Positions 28,265 through 36,803 of a stretch of 64,000 bases of DNA are shown here, piece after piece. Positions within the stretch are counted from its first letter, which is position 1; each line of letters begins with the position of its first letter. The stretch spans positions 1 through 64,000 of the forward strand of contig NZ_JBEDNQ010000013.1 of assembly GCF_040105385.1 (NCBI RefSeq). The letters are read 5' to 3'. This DNA is from Pseudonocardia nematodicida (GTDB taxonomy: Bacteria; Actinomycetota; Actinomycetes; Mycobacteriales; Pseudonocardiaceae). The notes below the pieces were generated by a model. The model was not told where the DNA came from. It worked only from the letters and a program-made list of their open reading frames with translations, and did not search any database. Position numbers and translations under genes: made by a program.

Positions 28265-29290
28265 CTAGGGGGCGAGGGCGGCCAGCATCTCGTCCTGCGC
28301 CGCCCGCTCCTCGGCCGTCAGCTCACGCGGGGCGCGTTCCGGGTGGTCGCGAGGCTGGCCGGTGGCGTTCGCCCCCGGCGGCAGGCTCAGCTCGGCGGGC
28401 TCGCTCTCCTCGATCGCCCACTGGCTCGCCCAGTCCATGTGCATCGCGGTCGCGCCACCGGCCGGCGGGAAGTAGTCCAACTGCATGGTCATGTTCATCG
28501 GCCGCGGCGGGAACTTGTCGGTGTCGGTGTTGGAGTACCACTCCTCACCGTCCACATAGGCCGTCATCTTCTCCGGCGTCCACTCCAGCGCGTACGACGA
28601 CCACTGCGTCGAGTCGTGCTGGGTGGCCCCGTAGTCCTGGTCGTTGTCCGGTCCGTAGTGGAGGAAGAACGACGTCTCCTGACGGTCGTCGGAGAGGATC
28701 TCCATCCAGTCGATCTCACCGCCGACCGGGAAGTCCTCGGCGACCGGCCAGAGCAGCAGCAGCGCGTTGAGCCCGCCGGAGGCCTCGTCGGACTTCACGC
28801 AGGCCTCCCAGCGGCCGTGCCGCTGACCCGGGTGCCAGGAGACGGCGCCGGTGTTGCCGTCGGCGTCGGCGTCGATGGTCATGACGCCGTCGGCGACGGT
28901 CACCGCGTCCGGGGTGCGGGTGCCGTTCTTGGCGTGCCCGGGCTCCGGGCCGTAGGGGTGCCAGTCCGGCGGGAGAGTGTCGCCGTCGAAACTCGAGTGC
29001 CGGTCCGGGTCACCCCAGCCGAGGCGCTCGGCCGCGGTGTCCGGGCAGTTCTCCGCCGACGACGACGGCGGCGCCGGCTGATCCGGCGCGGCCGGGTCGC
29101 CGGACCCGCCCGCCGGGTCCGGCTGGTCCGACCGGCCCGTGCCGGCCGGGTCGTCGTCCTGCACGACCGCCGCCGGGACGCTCGCGGCGGCCGTCGCCGG
29201 GTCGTGCACCGTCGTCGCGGCGGTCATCGCCACCGTCGCGGCCAGCATCGTCACCGTGGCCAGTCCTCGCGCTCGCGTTCTCGCACGCAC
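28265..29290 (-). CDS. Secreted glycoside hydrolase family 16 protein
   Basis: This 341-aa protein has an N-terminal signal peptide (hydrophobic stretch at ~9-27). A low-complexity Asp/Pro/Ser region (~40-80) follows, then a GH16 jelly-roll domain with the catalytic motif EIDWME (Glu192, Asp194, Glu197). GH16 enzymes cut beta-1,3/1,4-glucans and galactans. The start is a GTG with GGGAG upstream. It ends 2 bases from the aldo/keto reductase stop, on the opposite strand, so it has its own promoter. It may work outside the cell, releasing sugars for the neighbouring importer. Confidence 0.85.
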   Translation of the reverse strand: MRARTRARGLATVTMLAATVAMTAATTVHDPATAAASVPAAVVQDDDPAGTGRSDQPDPAGGSGDPAAPDQPAPPSSSAENCPDTAAERLGWGDPDRHSSFDGDTLPPDWHPYGPEPGHAKNGTRTPDAVTVADGVMTIDADADGNTGAVSWHPGQRHGRWEACVKSDEASGGLNALLLLWPVAEDFPVGGEIDWMEILSDDRQETSFFLHYGPDNDQDYGATQHDSTQWSSYALEWTPEKMTAYVDGEEWYSNTDTDKFPPRPMNMTMQLDYFPPAGGATAMHMDWASQWAIEESEPAELSLPPGANATGQPRDHPERAPRELTAEERAAQDEMLAALAP

Positions 29291-29333
29291 CGTGGGGTCG
29301 CTCCCGTCGCTGTGTTCACTGCTGTCACTACCG

Positions 29334-29412
29334 TCACCGTCCGGCCCATCTCACGAGCGGACGGTGATCCGGGCCAGCGGAAACACCCGGTCGGGGAACC
29401 CCCGATCCGGGT
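29334..29412. repeat. Two hairpin-forming inverted repeats in divergent promoter region
   Basis: The first repeat is TCACCGTCCG (29334-29343) and CGGACGGTGA (29358-29367), perfect 10-base arms with a 14-base loop. The second is ACCCGGTCGGGG (29385-29396) pairing with 29401-29412 around a 4-base loop, with one bulged base. Both lie between the divergent GH16 and cupin genes and could be regulator sites or mRNA hairpins. Confidence 0.55.
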
Positions 29413-29489
29413 GATCATCAGGAGTGTTCGACGCGCGGTGACCGTCGCCACCGTGGCTCTCACCCAGGGTCACCGGCGATGCTGAACCG

Positions 29490-29900
29490 ATGCGTCCCGA
29501 TCTCGCCGCCGCGCTCGACCTCGCTCCGCACCCGGAGGGCGGCTGGTACCGGCGGACCTGGACCTCACCGGTGACGGTGGAGACCGATCGGGGACCGCGG
29601 CCGTCGGCGACCGCGATCCTCTACCTGCTCGACGGGCCGGCGCGCTGGCACCGGGTGCGTTCGGCGGAGCTGTGGTGCCACCACTCCGGCCCGGACGCCG
29701 AGCTCGTCCTCGGCGGGGACGGCGACTCCCCCGGTACGGAGACCGTCCTGCGCCTGGGCACGGCGGGCGCGGACGCGCTGCCCCAGCGCGAGGTCCCGGC
29801 GGACGTCTGGCAGCGCGCGGCCCCGCTCGGCGACGGGCCGGTCCTGGTCAGCTGCGTGGTCTCCCCCGGCTTCGACTTCGCCGACTTCGAGCTGAGCTGA
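29490..29900 (+). CDS. Cupin-fold protein (DUF985/cupin_5)
   Basis: This 136-aa small soluble protein is a single cupin barrel. The conserved opening (LAPHPEGGWYRRTW, residues ~11-24), ATAILYLL and the ending CVVSPGFDFADFEL are the DUF985 signature. Function is not established for the family. It lies 199 bases from the divergent GH16 gene and is followed by a dispersed palindromic repeat. Confidence 0.85.
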   Translation: MRPDLAAALDLAPHPEGGWYRRTWTSPVTVETDRGPRPSATAILYLLDGPARWHRVRSAELWCHHSGPDAELVLGGDGDSPGTETVLRLGTAGADALPQREVPADVWQRAAPLGDGPVLVSCVVSPGFDFADFELS

Positions 29901-29974
29901 TCGGACCCGATCCCCGCCCGCGCGGCCCACAGGCCCGTCCCTCGCCCCGCCCGCAGCTCTCGCCCCGGCCTCCC

Positions 29975-30038
29975 GCGCCGAGATGCAGATGCGGGCAAAT
30001 AGATGATCTCCGCACGACCCTGGTCTGCATCTCGGCGC
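29975..30038 (+). repeat. Dispersed palindromic repeat, copy A
   Basis: This 64-base imperfect palindrome begins GCGCCGAGATGCAG and ends CTGCATCTCGGCGC, with a variable centre containing GATCTCCGC and CGACCCTGG. Two related copies are at 35522-35583 (inverted) and 35662-35722. It lies between the convergent cupin and PHP genes, where the hairpin could also terminate transcription. Confidence 0.85.
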
Positions 30039-30083
30039 GGATCGGTGGGCCGGGGCGGGCGGGATGTGGATCGAGCGGGGCGG

Positions 30084-31127
30084 TCAGCGCGCGAGCAGGC
30101 CGGCTCGGTCGCGGGTGTTGCGGATCCGCTCCGGAGGGACGCCGCACGCCACCGCGCGGGCGCAGCCGTGGTCGAGCCAGTCGAGCTGGCCGGGGGCGTG
30201 CGCGTCGGTGTCGATCGTGAACTCGCACCCCGCCTCGACGGCGAGGCGCAGCAGCCGCTTCGGCGGGTCCTGCCGCTCCGGCCGTGAGTTGATCTCGACG
30301 GCGACGCCCTGCTCGGCGCACGCCGCGAACACGGCGGCGGCGTCGAACTCGGACTCGGGGCGTTTCCGGCGGCCGGTGACCATCCGCCCGGTGCAGTGCC
30401 CGAGCACGTCGACGTGCGGGTTCGCGATCGCGGTCAGCATCCGCTCGGTCATCTCGTCGCGCGGCATCCGCAGCTTCGAGTGCACGCTGGCGACGACCAC
30501 GTCGAGCTCGGCGAGCAGCTCCGGCTCCTGGTCGAGGGCGCCGTCGTCTCCGATGTCGACCTCGATCCCGGTGAGCACCCGGAAGTCCCGTGTGGACCCG
30601 GCGATGCGCTCGTTGAGCGCGGCGACCTGCTCGAGCTGTCGCCGCAGCCGGTCCGCGGACAGTCCATTGGCGACGGTGAGCCGCGGCGAGTGGTCGGTGA
30701 CGACGAGGTAGTCGTGCCCGAGCCCGATCGCGGTCTCGGCCATCTCGGTCAGCGGGGAGCCGCCGTCGGAGGCGTCGGTGTGGCAGTGGCAGTCACCGCG
30801 CAGCGACTCACGCAGCCGCAGCGCGGGCTCGGCCAGGGGGATCCCGTCGGCGTCGGCCCGGGCGACCGCGTCCTCGAGGCGGCGCAGGTAGACCGGCTCC
30901 TCACCGGCCACCGACTCGGCGACGCAGCGGGCGGTGACCTCACCGACGCCGCGCAGGTCGGTCAGGCCGCCGGAGCCGGCCAGCCGGGCGAGCTCCGCGG
31001 CGTCGCGCCCGCGCAGCGCGGCGGCCGCGGTGCGGAATGCCCGGACCCGGTAGGTGGACTCGCCGGCCCGCTCCAGCAGGAACGCGATCCGGCGCAGGTC
31101 GGCCACCGCGTCACGTGGGTCGCTCAC
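30084..31127 (-). CDS. PHP-domain metal-dependent phosphoesterase with helix-hairpin-helix region
   Basis: This 347-aa protein has an N-terminal helix-hairpin-helix region of PolX type (~1-75, with LTDLRGVGEVTARCVAE). A PHP domain follows, with metal ligands in GDCHCHTDASDG (~110-121), VVTDHSP, GIEVDI, ASVHSKL, LGHCTG, VEINSRPER and IDTDAHAP. This is the C-terminal half of PolX-like proteins without the polymerase palm. It could be a 3'-5' exonuclease or phosphoesterase in DNA repair; histidinol phosphatase is less likely. GTG start at 31127. Confidence 0.85.
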   Translation of the reverse strand: MSDPRDAVADLRRIAFLLERAGESTYRVRAFRTAAAALRGRDAAELARLAGSGGLTDLRGVGEVTARCVAESVAGEEPVYLRRLEDAVARADADGIPLAEPALRLRESLRGDCHCHTDASDGGSPLTEMAETAIGLGHDYLVVTDHSPRLTVANGLSADRLRRQLEQVAALNERIAGSTRDFRVLTGIEVDIGDDGALDQEPELLAELDVVVASVHSKLRMPRDEMTERMLTAIANPHVDVLGHCTGRMVTGRRKRPESEFDAAAVFAACAEQGVAVEINSRPERQDPPKRLLRLAVEAGCEFTIDTDAHAPGQLDWLDHGCARAVACGVPPERIRNTRDRAGLLAR

Positions 31128-31175
31128 AACGCCGACGTTAGCGCCGCAGGGGGCCGCGCGCGCCCGCTCGGACGC

Positions 31176-32279
<1,104 letters not shown>

Positions 32280-32284
32280 CCGGG

Positions 32285-33862
32285 TCAGCCTCGCATCCAG
32301 CGGCGGGACTTCTTCCGCCGGACCCCCTCCCAGGTTCCGGGCAGCCGCTGCTCCAGCTCGACCAGCCGCTCGGTGTCCCGGGCGTGCAGCACGCCGAAGG
32401 TGAACCCGTTCCCGTCCTCGATGCCGGCCCGGCCGCCCAGCTGGAGCACGAGGTCCCGGCCGACGACGGCGTCCTGGTGCGCGCCGAGCACGTCCTGCAC
32501 CTTCTTGAGCTTCCGGGCGAAGTCGCGGGCGGCCTTCCCCGCGGCCGGGCGGGCCACCTCGGTGGCGTACCGGAGCTGCTTGCCGGTCTTGCGGGCGTCG
32601 TGCAGCGACTCCGGGGCCTGCTCGCCACGGTCGAGGTCGGCCAGCGCGCGGCCCATCCGCCGGTCGAACCTGCGGGCGGTGCGCCCGACCATCGCCGGCA
32701 TCGTCCGGGCGGCGGACCGCTCGGCCTTCGCGGACAGCGGCGGGTCGGCCAGCAGCCGTCGCAGGGCGGCGCGCAGCGCGGCGTAGCGCTCGCCGTCGAC
32801 CACCTCGCTCACCGCGGCCGCGGTCTCGGCGCGGGTTCGCGCGAAGTGCCGGGTGACGGCGGCCTGCACCGGCCCGACCACCAGCTCCGGCTCCAGCCCG
32901 GCGATCTGGGTGGTGAGCCGCTCCTCCTGCACCTCGGCGTCGCGTTCCCCGGCGAGCGCGCGACCCAGCCAGCGCAGCTCGGCGACGAGGTGATCCACCC
33001 GCGGGCCCTCCAGCAGGCGCCGGTAGGTCCGCAGGGCGCTGCGCGCGCGGCGGGCCGCGACCCGCATCCGGTGGACGGCGTCGGGCCGGTCCGCGCGCAG
33101 GTCCCGCTCCCGCTCGGCGAGGGCGTCGGCCTGCCGAGCGAGGTAGTGGAGCAGCAGCGCACCGGCGCTGCCCTCGGTGGCGCGGTACCGCGGCGGCTCG
33201 CCGGCCGAGCCGGACAGCAACGCCGCCAGCCGGGCCCCGCCGTCCCGGGAGCCGGGGATCAGCCCGGTGGTGCGCAGCGCGTCGTCGATCCCGTCCAGCA
33301 GGGCGCTGCCCGCGCCACCGGGGACCACAGTGGCCTCGGTCCAGTTCTCGATCTCGGTGGCCGCGCCCAGCGTCGCGACCTGGACCTCGTCGCGGAGCAC
33401 CAGCGCCAGCTCGGCACCGGCGGCGTCGTGCAGCCGGGTCACGTTCCGGACCAGGCGGACCCGCCCGACCGGGCGCAGTCCGGCCTCGCCGCGGATCCGC
33501 CGGATCTCGATCTCGATCTCCTCCGGGACCCCGGCCGGGTCGACGCCCTCGACGTCCGTGGCCGGCAGCGCGACCCGCAGCTCGTCGTCGGAGTCGGGCA
33601 GCGACAGCACCCACGCCGCGGTCTCCGGGCGGGTCGCGGCCCGGTCGGGCAGGACGCGCTCGACGGCGAGCCCGATGCCGGTGGCGAGCAGCCGCAGGTC
33701 GGGGGTGTCGAACCGTTCGTGCTCCCGGACCTCGGCCTCGGTCACCGGCGCGACCCGATCCACACCGGACAGTTCGGCCAGCCGGGGCGCCCCGCTGTGC
33801 GCCGGGCCGCGGTAGCTCCTCGTGGTCGTTCCTGCCGGTCCGGGGCGCGCGGGGTCGTTCAT
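32285..33862 (-). CDS. CYTH and CHAD domain protein
   Basis: This 525-aa protein has a CYTH-like N-terminal half (~1-200, with EIEIEIRRIRGEAGLRPVGRVRLVR and LALVLRDEVQVATLG) and a CHAD helical domain (~225-520, with VHRMRVAARRARSALRTYRRLL, then SLHDARKTGKQLRYATEV). CHAD domains bind inorganic polyphosphate through conserved His and basic residues, and CYTH enzymes hydrolyse triphosphates. I infer a polyphosphate-associated role. I chose the ATG at 33862, 14 codons inside the longest frame; either start is possible. It lies 5 bases upstream of galK and may be cotranscribed with it. Confidence 0.82.
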   Translation of the reverse strand: MNDPARPGPAGTTTRSYRGPAHSGAPRLAELSGVDRVAPVTEAEVREHERFDTPDLRLLATGIGLAVERVLPDRAATRPETAAWVLSLPDSDDELRVALPATDVEGVDPAGVPEEIEIEIRRIRGEAGLRPVGRVRLVRNVTRLHDAAGAELALVLRDEVQVATLGAATEIENWTEATVVPGGAGSALLDGIDDALRTTGLIPGSRDGGARLAALLSGSAGEPPRYRATEGSAGALLLHYLARQADALAERERDLRADRPDAVHRMRVAARRARSALRTYRRLLEGPRVDHLVAELRWLGRALAGERDAEVQEERLTTQIAGLEPELVVGPVQAAVTRHFARTRAETAAAVSEVVDGERYAALRAALRRLLADPPLSAKAERSAARTMPAMVGRTARRFDRRMGRALADLDRGEQAPESLHDARKTGKQLRYATEVARPAAGKAARDFARKLKKVQDVLGAHQDAVVGRDLVLQLGGRAGIEDGNGFTFGVLHARDTERLVELEQRLPGTWEGVRRKKSRRWMRG

Positions 33863-33917
33863 GTGGGAGTGTTCCCGGTGATCAGCATCGCCAGTCGCGG
33901 CCATCCGGGCTAACGGG

Positions 33918-35432
33918 TCAGACCGCCTTGCCGGGGTTGAGGATGCCGTCCGGATCCAGCGCGGCCTTGACCGCCCGCTGCATCGCCAGCACGCCCGGAC
34001 CGAGCTCGCGCTCCATGCCGTCCCGCTTGAGCAGCCCGACGCCGTGCTCCCCGGTGACGGTGCCGCCGTGCTCCAGCGCCGCGGCGATGATCTCGTCGAA
34101 CGCGGCGCGGGTCCGGTCCCGGGCGGCCGGGTCGTCGTGCGGGGTGAGCATCAGCGGGTGCAGGTTCCCGTCGCCGGCGTGTGCGACCGTCGCGATCCGC
34201 ACGCCGCGCTCGTGCGAGATCTCCTCGATCCGGGCGAGCATCGACGCCATCCGGGTGCGGGGAACGCAGACGTCCTCGGTGAGCATGCCCATCCCGAGCT
34301 GCTCCAGCGCCGGGTAGGCCATCCGGCGGGCGTCGAACAGCGCCTCGGACTCGGTCTCGTCGGTCGAGGCCATCGCCTCGGTGGCCCCGTGCGCGGTGAA
34401 GGCGGCCAGGATCGCGTCCGCCTCCGCGCCGGCGGCCGGCTCGGGCAGGTCGGTACGGGCCAGCAGCAACGCGGCCGCGCTCTCCGGCAGCCCGGCGTGG
34501 CGCCACGCGTTGACCGCGGCCAGGCACTCGCGGTCGACGAGCTCGAACACCGACGGCTGCAGTCCCTGCTCGGTGACGGCGGCGACCGCGGCCCCGCAGT
34601 CGGCGAGCGACTCGAAGAAGCCGACGACGGTGCGCGGCGCATCCGGGCGCGCCGGGCGCAGCTTCACCGTGATCTCGGTGATGACGCCGAGGGTGCCCTC
34701 GGAGCCGACCATGAGCCCGGCCAGGTCGTAGCCCGCGACGCCCTTCGCGGTGCGCCGCCCGACCCGCACCACCTCGCCGGCGGCGGTGACCACCTCGAGC
34801 GCGAGCACGTAGTCGCGGGTGACGCCGTACTTGACGCAGCACAGCCCGCCGGCGTTGGTGGCGACGTTGCCGCCGATCGTCGACCAGGGTGCCGACGCCG
34901 GGTCCGGTGGGTACCAGAGCCCCTGCTCCGCGCAGGCCGCGCGCAGGTCGTCGTTGACCACCCCGGGTTCGACGACGGCGAGCCGCTCCCCCACCGAGAC
35001 CTCCCGGATCGCGGTCATCCGCTCGGTCGAGAGCAGCACGCACCCGTCGACGGCGTTGGCCCCGCCGGACAGCCCGGTCCCTGCACCGCGCGGGACGACC
35101 GGGATCCGGTGCCGCGCGCACGCCGCGACCGTCGCGGCGACCTCGGCGGTGCTGCGGGCGCGGACCACGCACAGCGGGGTGCCGTGGGCCGCCCACTCGG
35201 CCTCGTCGTGCACGTAGGGCCGGACGGTGTCGGGATCGGTGAGGATCCGGTCGGGGTCGAGCGCCGCGGCGAGCTCGGCGAGCACCGCGCGCCCGGTGGC
35301 GTCCGGGCCGGACGGGTCCAGCTCGGCCGGGGCGGTGGAACCGCCGAAAGGCCGGCCCTCCGGTTCGACGACGGCGGCGCCGCCCTCGCCACCGGCCGGA
35401 CCTGCTACGACGTCGGACGCACGATCGGCCAT
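33918..35432 (-). CDS. FAD-linked oxidase/2-hydroxyacid dehydrogenase (GlcD-like)
   Basis: This 504-aa flavoprotein has a PCMH FAD-binding domain (VVPRGAGTGLSGGA near 116-129, TIGGNVATNAGG near 180-191) and a C-terminal vanillyl-alcohol-oxidase-type domain with HAGDGNLHP and VTGEHGVGLLKRDGM. It oxidises 2-hydroxyacids such as glycolate or D-lactate. The GlcE and GlcF partners are absent here, so it resembles stand-alone D-lactate dehydrogenases. The ATG at 35432 is the first plausible start; longer frames run into the repeat region. Confidence 0.88.
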   Translation of the reverse strand: MADRASDVVAGPAGGEGGAAVVEPEGRPFGGSTAPAELDPSGPDATGRAVLAELAAALDPDRILTDPDTVRPYVHDEAEWAAHGTPLCVVRARSTAEVAATVAACARHRIPVVPRGAGTGLSGGANAVDGCVLLSTERMTAIREVSVGERLAVVEPGVVNDDLRAACAEQGLWYPPDPASAPWSTIGGNVATNAGGLCCVKYGVTRDYVLALEVVTAAGEVVRVGRRTAKGVAGYDLAGLMVGSEGTLGVITEITVKLRPARPDAPRTVVGFFESLADCGAAVAAVTEQGLQPSVFELVDRECLAAVNAWRHAGLPESAAALLLARTDLPEPAAGAEADAILAAFTAHGATEAMASTDETESEALFDARRMAYPALEQLGMGMLTEDVCVPRTRMASMLARIEEISHERGVRIATVAHAGDGNLHPLMLTPHDDPAARDRTRAAFDEIIAAALEHGGTVTGEHGVGLLKRDGMERELGPGVLAMQRAVKAALDPDGILNPGKAV

Positions 35433-35521
35433 GGTGCGACGGTAGGACGCATCCCTCCGGTGGGGCCAGTGCACGCCCCGATCCCGCCTCGCCCTCCCTC
35501 GCCCACCGACCACTCCCCGAC

Positions 35522-35583
35522 CGCCGAGATGCAGCCCACGGTCGCGCGGAGATCGACAGCTCGCCCTGTGGAGCATCTCGGCG
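35522..35583 (-). repeat. Dispersed palindromic repeat, copy B (inverted)
   Basis: Read on the minus strand, this ~62-base element aligns with copies A and C along its whole length. It shares GCCGAGATGC at one end, GGGCGA-NNTGTCGATCT in the middle and GGGCTGCATCTCGGC at the other end. It is separated from copy C, in the opposite orientation, by about 78 bases. Confidence 0.85.
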
Positions 35584-35661
35584 CGCGGGAACGTGGCGAC
35601 GCCGATCCACCGGACGGATGCCTCGACGACCCGGTCACCAGCGGTCCGCGGCCGGCGAACC

Positions 35662-35722
35662 ACCGAGATGCAGGTCAGGGCGAATTGTCGATCTTCGGGC
35701 GACCCTGGGCTGCATCTCGGCA
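35662..35722 (+). repeat. Dispersed palindromic repeat, copy C
   Basis: This ~61-base element begins ACCGAGATGCAGG and ends GGGCTGCATCTCGGCA, with GGGCGAATTGTCGATCT in the left half and CGACCCTGG in the right. It is closest to copy B read in reverse. It lies after the amine-oxidase stop (35799, minus strand) and upstream of the GlcD-like gene. Confidence 0.85.
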
Positions 35723-35798
35723 GGTTGAGGCGGGCACCGGGGCCGCCGAGTGGATCGGCGCAGGGCGGATCGGTACGGGGCGGAACGGTCGGGTCGGG

Positions 35799-36755
35799 TC
35801 AGTGCCCCAGTCGCTCGGCGACGGCTCGGCCGGCGGCACGGCCGGACAGCCAGGCCGTCTGCACCCGGGACCGGCCCCAGGCGTCCCCGGCGAGGCCGAT
35901 GCCGTCGTCGTCGAGGTGGAAGGGCTCGTCCCGCTGCTGCGCGGGGGCGGCGAACCGCCACCGGTGCACGTGTGTCCACTCCGGACCGTCGGCGATCCCG
36001 AGCAGCTCCCGCACCGCGGCGGTCATCTCCGGGACCGCGCCGGACGGGTCGGCGTCGTGGGCGCGGGCGAGCTCGCCGGTCGAGTGCGCGACGAGCACCG
36101 GGGCCCGGTCGCCGCGCCGGTCGCCGTCGTCGGCCACCAGCGACAGCACCGGGTGGTCGTTGACGAACGCGGCCGGCAGCTCCGGCCAGTCCCGGCGGGC
36201 GAAGCCGAGGGTCAGCGCCAGCACCGGGTTCCAGGCCCGCCCGGCGACGGCGGCCCCGGCCGAGGTGTCCGGGTCGAGCAGCCGGACCGCCTGCGGATCC
36301 GGCATCGCGAGGACGACGGCGTCGCACGACTCGCCGTCGACGACCGGGCGGCCGTCCGGGCCCGGCCGGACCCGCTTGACAGTGCGTCCGGTGTGGACCG
36401 TCAGGTCGCGGGCGGTGTCGGTGACCAGCGAGCGCAGCCCGCCGGGTGCGGCCCAGCGCACCGGGCCGGGGGCGTCGGCGGACCGGGTCGTGCCGTCGTA
36501 CACGGCGAGGGTGTCGGTCCACTCGCGGACCAGGCCGGCGGCGCGCCCGCGCTCGACGTGAGCGGCGAACCCGTCGTCGGAGACGGTGAAGTAGGCGGCG
36601 CCGATGTCGGCCGGGCGGCCGTCGTGGCGGTGGGTCGCCAGCCGGCCGCCCGCCCCGCGCGCCCGCTCGTACACGGTCACGTCGACCCCGCGGGCGGCCA
36701 GCTCCGCCGCGCACGTCACCCCGGCGATGCCGGCCCCGACCACGATCACTCCCAC
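35799..36755 (-). CDS. FAD-dependent amine oxidase-like protein (renalase type)
   Basis: This 318-aa flavoprotein has the N-terminal dinucleotide fold VIVVGAGIAGVTCAAELAARGVDVTVYERARGAGG, of which residues 3-16 form the FAD loop. The family-typical GGRLATHR follows, and the C terminus has GLAGDAWGRSRVQTAWLSGRAAG, which closes the FAD site. It resembles bacterial renalase-like oxidoreductases that oxidise dihydronicotinamide isomers, but substrate assignment needs more than sequence. It is followed, 48 bases upstream, by the GntP gene on the same strand. Confidence 0.82.
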   Translation of the reverse strand: MGVIVVGAGIAGVTCAAELAARGVDVTVYERARGAGGRLATHRHDGRPADIGAAYFTVSDDGFAAHVERGRAAGLVREWTDTLAVYDGTTRSADAPGPVRWAAPGGLRSLVTDTARDLTVHTGRTVKRVRPGPDGRPVVDGESCDAVVLAMPDPQAVRLLDPDTSAGAAVAGRAWNPVLALTLGFARRDWPELPAAFVNDHPVLSLVADDGDRRGDRAPVLVAHSTGELARAHDADPSGAVPEMTAAVRELLGIADGPEWTHVHRWRFAAPAQQRDEPFHLDDDGIGLAGDAWGRSRVQTAWLSGRAAGRAVAERLGH

Positions 36756-36803
36756 GACGCGAACATACGACGCGGCGGCGACCGCGGCCGGACGGCCGGA
36801 ACC

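Larger units (their letters stand above)
35433..35798. other. Intergenic region carrying two dispersed repeats
   Basis: This 366-base gap between the GlcD-like gene and the upstream amine-oxidase gene holds repeat copies B and C in opposite orientation. Between and around them I see no gene. The promoter of the GlcD-like gene must lie between copy B and 35432, but no clear hexamers stand out. Confidence 0.6.

Noticed and set aside
29848..30321. Minus-strand frame reading through repeat copy A
   Set aside because: The repeat is palindromic and intergenic; the PHP and cupin genes on either side explain the coding signal.
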